Below are positions 23,164 through 30,104 of a stretch of DNA of 46,896 nucleotides, one piece after another. Position numbers and translations under genes: made by a program. Within the stretch, counting starts at the first letter, position 1. Each line of letters starts with the position of its first letter. The DNA lies in NCBI GenBank assembly GCA_025964465.1, contig JAOPYS010000244.1:1-46896 (forward strand), read 5' to 3'. The notes beneath the pieces are model-generated. The model made no database searches, was not told where the DNA came from, and worked only from the letters and a program-made list of their open reading frames with translations. The DNA is from Thermoleophilia bacterium (GTDB taxonomy: Bacteria; Actinomycetota; Thermoleophilia; Gaiellales; SKUG01).

Positions 23164-24216
23164 TCACCCGATCCGTTCCATGACTGCGTGCGCGTCCTCG
23201 TCGAAGAGGTACGCGTAGTGCTTCGCGGTCGTCGCGATCGACGAGTGCCCCATCCACCGGCTGCACTGCAACAGCGACGCGCCGGCTGACGCGCACGCCG
23301 CCGCGTAGTAGTGCCGCCACGCGCCCCAGTCGAGATTGGGAACGCCGGCTTCGATGCGCCAGGGGTACCAGATGTCGATGCGGAAGCGCGACGGGTTGAG
23401 GAACACGCCGTGGGGAGTGGCGAACACGGGGTCCGTGGAGCGGTGGTGACGCGTCGCGCGTTGCAGCTCGTCGAGCACGCTGCGCGCGGCGCTGGCGATC
23501 GGCACGGTGCGGTTGGAGTTGCGCGTCTTCGTGGCGCCGATCCGCCCGTTCATCTTGAGCGACTGCTCGACGCGGATCGTCTCGTCGTGCACGTGCCGCC
23601 ACTCGAGCGCGAGCTGCTCGCCCGGGCGCAGGCCGACGGTCGCGGCCACGACGAGCCGGGCGCGCGCGGTGAGCGTCGGCGCCGTGATGCCGACGGCGGC
23701 TGCGTGCTCGCGGGTCGGCACGACGATGCTCGTCGCGGGCTCCGTGAGGCGCGGCACGGCGCGCACCGGGTTCGCTTCCACGGTGCCCCACTCGAGTGCG
23801 CGCTGGTACACGCTCGACAGGATCTTGAGGCAGTCGTTCACGAGCCGCGGCGTGAGGTACGCCGCCAGGTCGTCGCGCCACGCGATCAGCGAGGGGGTGC
23901 TGAGGGTGCTGGCGTCGGTCTCGCCGATGCTCTCGAAGATGCGGCGCGCGGGGGTCTGGTAGTTGGTGCGGGTCGACGCGTCGAGCGTGAGGACGTAGTC
24001 GTCCCACCAGCGCAGGGTCAACTCGCGGACCGAGACCGCTGCGCGTACTCCGGGAAGACCGCTGCGGAGCCGTGCCTCGATCTCGAAGCGGCGACGCTCC
24101 GCCTCCGCTTCCGTGGCGTGGCCTCGCTCTTCGCGTTGGCGGCCGTGCTCGCGCCATCGGACGCTCCACTTGCCGGGGGTTCGCTCGGTGATGGTGACGC
24201 TTGGGACTCGGGGCAT
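23164..24216 (-). CDS. int: tyrosine recombinase (phage integrase)
   Basis: 350 residues from the ATG at 24216. The N-terminal arm-binding domain opens with RTPGKWSVRWREHGRQREE; a SAM-like core-binding domain lies at about 62-150; the catalytic domain follows. Active-site residues visible: Arg197 (GLRPGEQLALEW), Lys230 (ATKTRNSNRTVP), Arg301, His324 (MGHSSIATT) and nucleophile Tyr334 (KHYAY). The first His of the usual HxxR box is Gly298 (GAWR), a variation seen in some integrases. It catalyses site-specific integration and excision at the tRNA-Ala site next to it. It is the last gene of the early operon; its 5' end overlaps the excisionase-like gene by 199 bases in a different frame. Confidence 0.92.
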   Translation of the reverse strand: MPRVPSVTITERTPGKWSVRWREHGRQREERGHATEAEAERRRFEIEARLRSGLPGVRAAVSVRELTLRWWDDYVLTLDASTRTNYQTPARRIFESIGETDASTLSTPSLIAWRDDLAAYLTPRLVNDCLKILSSVYQRALEWGTVEANPVRAVPRLTEPATSIVVPTREHAAAVGITAPTLTARARLVVAATVGLRPGEQLALEWRHVHDETIRVEQSLKMNGRIGATKTRNSNRTVPIASAARSVLDELQRATRHHRSTDPVFATPHGVFLNPSRFRIDIWYPWRIEAGVPNLDWGAWRHYYAAACASAGASLLQCSRWMGHSSIATTAKHYAYLFDEDAHAVMERIG

Positions 24217-24416
24217 GGGGGCTCGGGCGTTGGCGTGGGCGGGGCGGGGGCGGCGCCGGGGGGCGTGACGCCACGGTCGGTGAACGTGCTCGGCGGGAAG
24301 CGCCAGCTGTTGCCGACCTGGAACCCGCCGAGGTCGGGGGCGTGGTTGCGGACGGTGCCCTCGCTGACGGCGAAGGCGTGCGCGACTTCCTGCACGGTGT
24401 ACGCACGGGCCGTCAC
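24018..24416 (-). CDS. excisionase-like MerR-type HTH protein
   Basis: 132 residues from a GTG at 24416 that overlaps the preceding TGA. Residues about 5-48 form a MerR/HTH_17 helix-turn-helix of the Xis kind (YTVQEVAHAFAVSEGTVRNH, then GFQVGNSWRFPPSTF). The remaining ~85 residues are rich in Pro, Ser, Ala and Arg and are coded by DNA that also codes, in another frame, for the integrase N-terminus, so this tail is probably unstructured. Gene order (Xis directly before Int) supports a recombination directionality factor that binds the arm region. The long overlap makes the C-terminal end less certain than the HTH. Confidence 0.65.
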   Translation of the reverse strand: MTARAYTVQEVAHAFAVSEGTVRNHAPDLGGFQVGNSWRFPPSTFTDRGVTPPGAAPAPPTPTPEPPCPESQASPSPSEPPASGASDGASTAANAKSEATPRKRRRSVAASRSRHGSAAVFPEYAQRSRSAS

Positions 24417-25177
24417 GACGCCCGCTCCAGCCGCGCCGGGGGTGACGCCACGAGCTGGGCGAGGAGCGCTGCGGTGCGGGGGGTGAGCTGCTGGTCGTCC
24501 CCGTGGTAGCGCACGAGGTTTCCGAGCGTGGTGCGGTTGATACCGCAGGCCTGCTCGGCGGCCTTGTACGCGCCGTGGCCGTACTCCTGCGCCCACTCGG
24601 TGACGGCGGCGCGGTACGTACCCCACCGAGGCCGCTTTGCGCGCATCGCGAGACGTCGCGCGTCCTGCGCGGCGCGCGCACGATCGGCGTCGTGGAAGGG
24701 GCAGCGATCGCTGGCGGGCGAGGCCCACTTCTGGCACGGCGATCCGTCGACGTTGCTCCCCGCGCACCGGCGGGATCCGAGCTTCTCGCGGAAGTGCTGC
24801 CGGCGCCGCTCGGGGTCCGCGAGCGCTCCTGACGTGGTGCGCACGAAAGCGCCGTGCTTCTTCGGGGCGTGCTGGTCACGCGTCGTCAGCTTGCGTGCGT
24901 GGAAGGCTCGGTAGATCGCACGCTGGCAGGTCGCGGCAGTAGGGAACCCCGCGGATTTCCAGACCTCCTCGGCGATCGATGGGACGGAGCGCCCCGACTT
25001 GTACGCCGCCCAGATCCGGTCGACGTGATCGTCGTTGAGGCGGAGCGTGCCGAACGACTGGCGCGTGGCGGTGCGGTTTCTTACGCGCCCCCCGCACCAG
25101 GCGCACGCGCCGGCGTGGTCGGTGCTGACGTAGTCGTCGCAGGCGGCGCAGAAGGTGCGCCATGAGCGGGCAGTCAT
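24413..25177 (-). CDS. phage protein with two zinc-binding cysteine clusters
   Basis: 254 residues from the ATG at 25177. An N-terminal zinc ribbon (CAACDDYVSTDHAGACAWCGG) is followed by an HTH-like stretch (NDDHVDRIWAAYKSGRSVPSIAEEVWKSAGF). A central cluster, CAGSNVDGSPCQKWASPASDRCPFHD, is a motif often found in small phage proteins. The C-terminal part has another helix-turn-helix-like region (GAYKAAEQACGINRTTLGNLVRYHG). It likely binds DNA. No function is established. Both ends overlap neighbours by 4 bases, so it is translated as part of the chain leading to excisionase and integrase. Confidence 0.65.
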   Translation of the reverse strand: MTARSWRTFCAACDDYVSTDHAGACAWCGGRVRNRTATRQSFGTLRLNDDHVDRIWAAYKSGRSVPSIAEEVWKSAGFPTAATCQRAIYRAFHARKLTTRDQHAPKKHGAFVRTTSGALADPERRRQHFREKLGSRRCAGSNVDGSPCQKWASPASDRCPFHDADRARAAQDARRLAMRAKRPRWGTYRAAVTEWAQEYGHGAYKAAEQACGINRTTLGNLVRYHGDDQQLTPRTAALLAQLVASPPARLERAS

Positions 25178-25668
25178 GCGGTCCTCGTGGCTGGTCGGAG
25201 TTGGATGCGGCAGCCTTCGGCGCCAGCGGGCCCATCGGCCCACAGCTTCCGGGCGTGCAGCTGGACGATGATCGCGTCGTCGGTGATGACGTTCGCGTCG
25301 GTGAGCGCGTCGAGCGCGGCGCGGCACAGCTTGTCGATGTCGCCCTGCCCCCGATTCATGGGCGCGCTGGGCGAGCTCGGCTTGAGGATCGCGGCGTTGC
25401 GCCCGCTGCCGTAGTGCGCGGCGGGGCGACGGAAGACGAAGTCGATCATCGCCTCGACGGGTGTCGTGAGTGGACCGGCGCCGCGCGCGTCCGCAGCAGC
25501 CGACGAGACGGCGGCGCGCCACGGCTTGAGGATCTTGTCGTTGGCGCTGCGCACGCCGAGACGGGGGCCCTTGCGGATGGGCGTCATGCTGCCCTGGGGG
25601 GCGGGGCGTCCGGGGATCCATACGTCGAAGGCGGCGCGACGGCGCGCGGAAGTGTGCGGGTTGATCAC
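25174..25668 (-). CDS. rusA: RusA-family Holliday junction resolvase
   Basis: 164 residues from a GTG at 25668, with GGAGG six bases upstream. Begins with the family's AFDVWIPGRPAPQGSMTPI. The metal-binding acidic motif is present: QGDIDKLCRAALDALTD followed by NVITDDAIIVQL, matching the RusA pattern of DxDK, then DAL, then DD. RusA dimers cut Holliday junctions and help process recombination intermediates or branched replicative DNA before packaging. It works naturally beside the Bet recombinase and PD-(D/E)XK nuclease of this prophage. 4-base overlaps on both sides. Confidence 0.85.
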   Translation of the reverse strand: MINPHTSARRRAAFDVWIPGRPAPQGSMTPIRKGPRLGVRSANDKILKPWRAAVSSAAADARGAGPLTTPVEAMIDFVFRRPAAHYGSGRNAAILKPSSPSAPMNRGQGDIDKLCRAALDALTDANVITDDAIIVQLHARKLWADGPAGAEGCRIQLRPATRTA

Positions 25669-26816
25669 GATGCCTCCGGGGTGAGCAGGGATTGCTGGGC
25701 GAGGCGTTCGGCGGCGATCCGCAGGTAGTCGGCATTCAGGTCGATGCCGATGGCGCGACGGCCGTGCAGGCGGGCAACGGCGGCGGTGGTGCCGCTGCCC
25801 ATGAAGGGGTCGAGCACGAGATCCGGAACCGGGGCGCCTGCGTCGCATGCGCACGTCGGCTCCCATCCTTCGGTCACGCGGTTCACGCGCCGACCGAACG
25901 TCGCCGAGTCCCGACCGTTCCGACCCTGCTCGGCGATCGAGACCGCTGGCACGAGCGGCGACCGCCGCGGCGCGCTCGAGGAATCCACCTCGCTTCGGGC
26001 GATGCGCCTCCATGGGGCCGAGCACTTCGGGCATTGGCCGCGGGCGCTCGTGCCGGCGAGGATGCACGGCGTGATCAGCTCGAGCGGAAACGTGGCGAAG
26101 TGCGCGCCGGGAAACCGGGACGTCGGAACAGTCCAGACGGTGCGCTTCGCGCGGCCCCTGGGGTTCGGGTCGTACGTCTCGCCCGTGAGGTCTCGGCGGC
26201 CGTCCTTCCAGCCGGGCTGGTGCTGCTGCCGACGTCCCCCCGTGGCGCTACCGGGACGGCCCACGCGCCCGATGCTGCCGGGAGCGAAGGGCTCGCGGAT
26301 GGCGTCGCCGTCGTAGAAATACCGCGGGGACTTCGCGAGCAGGAACAGGAACTCGTGGGACCGGCTCGGGCGATCGAGCACACTCTCGGGCATCGCGTCG
26401 GGCTTCTCCCACACGATGTCCGTGCGCAGGATCCACCCGTCGTCCTGGAGTGCCAGCGCGAGACGCCACGGCTGGCCGACCAGGTCCTTCGGCTTGAGGC
26501 CGCTCTCGGACGCGCAGCGCCGCGTGCGATTGATCGCCTGGCGCTTCTGGTTCGCGCCCGGACCGTTCAACCGTTTCGAGTCTGTGAAGCACACGTCCTC
26601 GCCGCGCTGCTTGCCGGCGTAGCTGTCGCCCATGTTCACCCAGATGGTGCCGTCGTCGGTGAGCACGCGACGCACGGCCCTGAACACGTCGACCATGCTG
26701 TCGATGAACTCGGTGAGCGTCGGCTCGAGCCCGATCTGGCCGTCAACGCCGTAGTCGCGCAGGCCCCAGTAGGGCGGACTCGTCACGCACGTCCGGGCGA
26801 TGCCGGTGGCGGTCAT
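25665..26816 (-). CDS. phage DNA methyltransferase (N4-cytosine or N6-adenine), beta-type
   Basis: 383 residues. Catalytic motif IV is at the N-terminus (TSPPYWGLRDYG, residues 12-23) and the AdoMet-binding motif DPFMGSGTT at residues 336-344, the beta-class order. Between them lie VWEKPDAMPESVLDRPSRSHEFLFLLAKS and a region with four cysteines (QCPKCSAPW, later CAC) that may hold zinc. The SPPY form is more common in N4-cytosine enzymes but also occurs in adenine enzymes. There is no restriction partner, so it is an orphan methylase, probably protecting phage DNA from host restriction or affecting gene control. The N-terminus before motif IV is unusually short; the overlap ATGA at 26813 supports this start. 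Confidence 0.86.
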   Translation of the reverse strand: MTATGIARTCVTSPPYWGLRDYGVDGQIGLEPTLTEFIDSMVDVFRAVRRVLTDDGTIWVNMGDSYAGKQRGEDVCFTDSKRLNGPGANQKRQAINRTRRCASESGLKPKDLVGQPWRLALALQDDGWILRTDIVWEKPDAMPESVLDRPSRSHEFLFLLAKSPRYFYDGDAIREPFAPGSIGRVGRPGSATGGRRQQHQPGWKDGRRDLTGETYDPNPRGRAKRTVWTVPTSRFPGAHFATFPLELITPCILAGTSARGQCPKCSAPWRRIARSEVDSSSAPRRSPLVPAVSIAEQGRNGRDSATFGRRVNRVTEGWEPTCACDAGAPVPDLVLDPFMGSGTTAAVARLHGRRAIGIDLNADYLRIAAERLAQQSLLTPEAS

Positions 26817-27193
26817 GCCGCCGCCCGACCGTGATCCATGAGCCACAGCGCATGGTTGAAGGCGTCGCGACCAGCCGGCGTCATCGTGTAGACCGACAGG
26901 CGATTCGTCAGCACCTCGTCGGTGAGCGGAACCTCGGTCAGCTCGACCATCGCCGACGTGATGATGCCGGCGTGCACGAACTTCCAGAAACGCCGACCGA
27001 TGATGTCCTCGTGCACGCCCTCGCGTGCGGCGAGCGAGCGGAGCGAGGCTGATCCGCCCATGATCTCGAGCGAGTCGAGCGCGTCGAACTCGGCGGTGGT
27101 GAGCCGCCCGATTCGCTGACGGCCCCCCTTCCAGTCGTCGTCGCGCTTCGTGATGTGGACGATGGGGTGTCGTGTGATGCGGGGCGTTTTCAT
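26813..27193 (-). CDS. small winged-helix-like phage protein
   Basis: 126 residues from the ATG at 27193. The middle reads like a winged helix: TTAEFDALDSLEIMGGSASLRSLAAREG, then GRRFWKFVHAGIITSAMVEL, and YTMTPAGRDAFNHAL at the wing/end, as in MarR- or PadR-like proteins that end with LTPxGRxxF. It may regulate early phage genes or bind DNA during replication; no family is certain. The start and stop overlap the neighbouring genes by 4 bases. Confidence 0.6.
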   Translation of the reverse strand: MKTPRITRHPIVHITKRDDDWKGGRQRIGRLTTAEFDALDSLEIMGGSASLRSLAAREGVHEDIIGRRFWKFVHAGIITSAMVELTEVPLTDEVLTNRLSVYTMTPAGRDAFNHALWLMDHGRAAA

Positions 27194-27672
27194 GCGGTCC
27201 TCCCAACCGATGATGGGCGGCACGTCGCTGAGTGCTCGACGTGCCCGAACTGCCGATCCCGGTCATACGTAGCGACCACGATCGGAACGTCTCCCGCGCC
27301 CAGGGCTGGGGCGAGGCGGATGCGGCCGGAGCCGGTGTAGCCCGCGTCGACGACGATGCGCCGAGCGCGGTGGCCCTGCAGCTGCGCGACCACGACGGGC
27401 ATGTCGCACGTCTCGCAGTACTCGACGGGGTAGTCGAGCCGGCGGTGCGGGACCTGCGCGGTGGGCTGCGCGATGGGCGCGAGCTCGTACCGCGGGGTGT
27501 GGAGGATGCGAACCAGCTGCACCCATCGGCCACCCTCGGGCGACACGTAGACGGGTTGGTACAGCCCGCAGAACTCCACGCGCTTCCAGCCGCGGTCCTC
27601 GAGCGCGCGCATCGCGGCGGTGCGCGCGGCGGTCATCTCGGCGCCGGTGTACGGCGGCTCGAGGCGCTTCAC
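27190..27672 (-). CDS. hypothetical phage protein with CxxC motif
   Basis: 160 residues from a GTG at 27672. Helical N-terminus (TAARTAAMRALEDRGWKRVEF), then a beta-rich stretch (YQPVYVSPEGGRWVQLVRI), a single CxxC pair (EYCETCDMPVVVAQLQGHRARRIVV in part) and GDVPIVVATYDRD. With only one CxxC pair plus Cys47, full zinc coordination would need a partner. No named family recognised. Placed within the coupled early operon between the winged-helix and HTH/HNH-repeat genes. Confidence 0.55.
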   Translation of the reverse strand: MKRLEPPYTGAEMTAARTAAMRALEDRGWKRVEFCGLYQPVYVSPEGGRWVQLVRILHTPRYELAPIAQPTAQVPHRRLDYPVEYCETCDMPVVVAQLQGHRARRIVVDAGYTGSGRIRLAPALGAGDVPIVVATYDRDRQFGHVEHSATCRPSSVGRTA

Positions 27673-28385
27673 GACGCCACCTGCTCGGCGTCCAACTGCT
27701 CGAGCCACGCGAGCGCCATCCCGACCATGTCCTGCACGGCCTGCCGGCGCTCCGCCGGCGATGCGGCGTCAGCGATGCAGTCGACCTGGAAGCGGAAGTC
27801 CGCGACCGCAGCATCCGGCGACGCGTACACCGCTTGCCGAACGTGCGACGCGGTCACCGCACGCGGCGTGCGCCCCTTCGGGCGGCTGGCGTAGCCGGCC
27901 GCCTCGAGGCCCGCGCTCCACGACCCGAACAGGCGCTCGACGGTGTCCTGCCCCGGGTAGTCGCCTTCCTTGAACGCCGCGATGCCCTCGAGCCACACCC
28001 GGCTCTTCGCCATGGCGGCATCCGCAAAGCTCTGCGCGCGCGCCGGGTTCCACTGCGACGCCGCTGGCGGCTTGCCGTGCTGGTGCGTCCACTCGCGGAT
28101 CCGCTCGAGCACCTCGCCGCGCGTCCACGCGCCAGGGCGCCCCTCGTCTACCACGGCGTCGGGCAAGTTCGTTTCGAGCTCGTCGAGGCTCGTGCCCATC
28201 GCGACCGCAAGGCGGTCCGCGACGTCGATCGCCGTACCACCGCGCTCCCGCTTCCGGATCGCGAGGATGGTTCGCGGGGGCACGCCCGACTCGTGCGACA
28301 GGTTGTCGATCGTCTCGCTGCGCAGGTACCGCTCGACGGCGTCCGCGAGCGGCGTGGTGGCGACGAGCCCGTAGCGCGCGCTCAT
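27669..28385 (-). CDS. HTH protein with homing-endonuclease-associated (HNH) repeat
   Basis: 238 residues from the ATG at 28385. N-terminal XRE-like HTH (DAVERYLRSETIDNLSHESGVPPRTILAIRKRE). Residues about 87-170 match the homing endonuclease-associated repeat found beside HNH nucleases and in phage and plasmid DNA-binding proteins: WTRGEVLERIREWTHQHGKPPAASQW, then DTVERLFGSWSAGLEAAGY. There is no HNH nuclease core, so the protein probably only binds DNA. The C-terminal ~60 residues are helical. It lies immediately downstream of the DnaC-like gene, so a role in replication or its control is plausible. Confidence 0.68.
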   Translation of the reverse strand: MSARYGLVATTPLADAVERYLRSETIDNLSHESGVPPRTILAIRKRERGGTAIDVADRLAVAMGTSLDELETNLPDAVVDEGRPGAWTRGEVLERIREWTHQHGKPPAASQWNPARAQSFADAAMAKSRVWLEGIAAFKEGDYPGQDTVERLFGSWSAGLEAAGYASRPKGRTPRAVTASHVRQAVYASPDAAVADFRFQVDCIADAASPAERRQAVQDMVGMALAWLEQLDAEQVAS

Positions 28386-28966
28386 CGCTTCCACCAGCCC
28401 GCGTCGAGGCGCGTGATGCCTTCCGCAAGATCCGCCAACCGCCGAGCGATCGCCGCGCCGTACACCTGCGCGAGCTCCTGCAACGACAACTCCGTCGAGA
28501 CGAGCAGGATGCGCTCATCCATGTACGCCCCGTTGACGAGCTTGAACACCTTCTCCAGCACGAACGGGTTCACGCGCCCCTTGCCGAGGTCGTCGATCAC
28601 CACGACGGGTGATGCGAACGCCGCATGCGGCATCGCCTCGGGGTCGCGCTCCGCGGTGCGCAGGCGGTCGATCAGGTCGATCGCGTCGAACCATGCGACC
28701 GAGCGGCCGGCGGCGTCCTCCAGCTTCGCGGCGAGCGCGAGCTGGTGGCTCTTCCCAGACCCGCTGGGCCCGGTGAGCACGATGCTGCGCCCCTTGCCCG
28801 CAGCGGCGCGCACGAGCGGGTGCAGCTGCGTCTCCGGGTCGGCGAGCCGGTACCGCTTCGGCAGCTGTCGCTCGAGGTGGTTCGCGCGGTACTCGGCGTG
28901 CAGCGCGTGCCACTCGTCGAGGTAGGCGGCGTCGATCTGCGCGCGGTGCGGGTGGGCGGCGGTCAC
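28382..28966 (-). CDS. DnaC/IstB-like AAA+ ATPase, helicase loader
   Basis: 194 residues from a GTG at 28966. Walker A is GPSGSGKS (66-73), Walker B is VVVIDDLGKG (121-130), a sensor-1-like VSTE is at 156-159, and an arginine pair (ARRLADL) follows near 175. This is the compact core of DnaC/IstB-type ATPases. In phages such proteins, next to an initiator-like gene, load the host replicative helicase at the phage origin. No helicase gene is seen in this window, so use of the host DnaB is inferred. Coupled by GTGA and ATGA overlaps to both neighbours. Confidence 0.85.
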   Translation of the reverse strand: MTAAHPHRAQIDAAYLDEWHALHAEYRANHLERQLPKRYRLADPETQLHPLVRAAAGKGRSIVLTGPSGSGKSHQLALAAKLEDAAGRSVAWFDAIDLIDRLRTAERDPEAMPHAAFASPVVVIDDLGKGRVNPFVLEKVFKLVNGAYMDERILLVSTELSLQELAQVYGAAIARRLADLAEGITRLDAGWWKR

Positions 28967-30012
28967 GAGGCGGCCTTGCGTGCGGCGATGCGCTCCGCGG
29001 CGCCGGGGGCGCCCGGGTCGTAGTCGTCCCACATCGCGATCAGCGCGGGATCCTCGCTCGACGCGGGAGCGGTGCCGACCGGGCGGACCTTCTGCTTCTG
29101 GTGCGTGGCGATGCACGCGTCGAGGTACGCCATGCCGGGCTTGCCGTACTCGTTCGCCTTGGCGAGGCCGTAGCTGAGCGACTCCGGGCCGTGCTCGTGC
29201 AGGCGGGCGACGAGGGGCTCCCACAGCTCGACGAGCTCGGCCTGGTCGTCCATGCGCCGAGGGAGGCGCTCCTCGACGGCAGCGCCGACGAAGGCTTCGG
29301 CTGCGGTGGTGAGGCTGCCGAGCTCTCGTCGTGCTCGACCGATCCGACCTCTCGCCTTCCCGATGATGGTGAGGGGTGACGGGCCCGCCTCGCGGGCGGG
29401 CGCGCTCACGTGCGCGAGGCCCACCATTGGTTGGGTGGTATGGGTGGGTGGGTGGGTGGGTGGGTCCTCGTCACTCGTCACCCCCGACGTCACCGGTGAC
29501 GGGCTCGCGTTACCCCCGTCACCCAGCGTCACCACGGCGGCGACGTCGTCACCCGGCGTCACCTTCTGTCGCGCCTTCCACTCTGCGGTGCGCTGGGCGC
29601 CGGACTTCGGCGGCCGCCGCGGAGCGTTCACGTCGGCGACCCCGAGGACCCGCACGCGGAACTCGGACGGCAGCCCGTGGTCGTCGACCGCGCTCGGGTC
29701 GCCCGCCACGATCTCCACGACCTTCGCCGCCGCGAGCATCCGCCACGCGTCAGCCAGGAGCGCGTCCTGCAGCACGTCCTCGTCCGTCGACCCGTACCGC
29801 GGCGGCTCCCCGACGGCCTCAACGAAAGCGCGCACGTCCGTCGTGAACTCGCCGAAGCTGGCGGCGTTGCTCGCGATGTCGTGCATCACCGCGTACCACG
29901 CGGCGAGCATGGTGGCGCCGACACCGAGGGCGCGCGCACGGCGCATCCGGTACCGGTGCACGAACGATCGGTGCAGCGCGTAATACGGCTCGTTCTGGGT
30001 GTTCTGCGACAC
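28963..30012 (-). CDS. phage replication initiator-like protein
   Basis: 349 residues from a GTG at 30012 with AGAGGAG upstream. The N-terminal ~125 residues are helical with a winged-helix feel (YYALHRSFVHRYRMRRARALGVGATMLAAW). A low-complexity hydrophilic linker (about 150-205) includes PPTHPPTHTTQP. The C-terminal part (LVELWEPLVARLHEHGPESLSYGLAKANEYGKPGMAYLDACI in parts) resembles DnaD-like or other helicase-recruiting domains. Assignment rests mainly on its place directly before the DnaC-like loader. The linker is coded by a striking iteron cluster and a G-rich tract, as in lambda-type initiator genes that contain their own origin. Confidence 0.65.
   Translation of the reverse strand: MSQNTQNEPYYALHRSFVHRYRMRRARALGVGATMLAAWYAVMHDIASNAASFGEFTTDVRAFVEAVGEPPRYGSTDEDVLQDALLADAWRMLAAAKVVEIVAGDPSAVDDHGLPSEFRVRVLGVADVNAPRRPPKSGAQRTAEWKARQKVTPGDDVAAVVTLGDGGNASPSPVTSGVTSDEDPPTHPPTHTTQPMVGLAHVSAPAREAGPSPLTIIGKARGRIGRARRELGSLTTAAEAFVGAAVEERLPRRMDDQAELVELWEPLVARLHEHGPESLSYGLAKANEYGKPGMAYLDACIATHQKQKVRPVGTAPASSEDPALIAMWDDYDPGAPGAAERIAARKAAS
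29441..29464 (+). repeat. (TGGG)6 tract, G-quadruplex-forming sequence
   Basis: Six consecutive TGGG units give six GGG runs separated by single T bases, an ideal parallel G-quadruplex motif on the plus strand (the non-coding strand of the initiator gene). It codes on the other strand for Thr/His/Pro repeats in a linker. It sits just beside the iteron cluster at 29469-29563. Confidence 0.75.
29469..29563. repeat. CGTCACC iteron cluster, candidate phage replication origin
   Basis: Within 95 bases CGTCACC starts at 29476, 29488, 29517, 29527, 29547 and 29557, plus CGTCAC at 29469 and one inverted copy GGTGACG at 29495-29501. Another inverted copy is at 29375-29381. The last four direct copies are spaced 10, 20 and 10 bases apart, so they face one side of the helix. 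The cluster lies in the variable linker of the initiator-like gene, the place where lambda-like phages keep their origin. The origin role is inferred. Confidence 0.6.
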
Positions 30013-30060
30013 GCTGACGCTCCTCTCGGGAGATCGAGGCTTCGAACAGGGGAATGGAGG

Positions 30061-30102
30061 GCGGCGCCGGCGGCCCGAAGGGGGATCCGCCGCCGGCGCC
30101 GC
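30061..30102 (-). terminator. 14-base perfect hairpin after the bet gene
   Basis: The 14 bases at 30061-30074 are the exact reverse complement of 30089-30102, around a 14-base loop containing GGATCC. It starts 2 bases after the recombinase stop codon, in the 92-base gap before the initiator-like gene. Probably a partial terminator or attenuator lowering expression of downstream genes, or an mRNA-end stabiliser; there is no U tract. Confidence 0.6.
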
Positions 30103-30104
30103 TA

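Noticed and set aside
29469..29563. CRISPR-like array reading of the CGTCACC repeats
   Set aside because: Repeat units are only 7 bases with no unique spacers of constant length; iterons explain them better.
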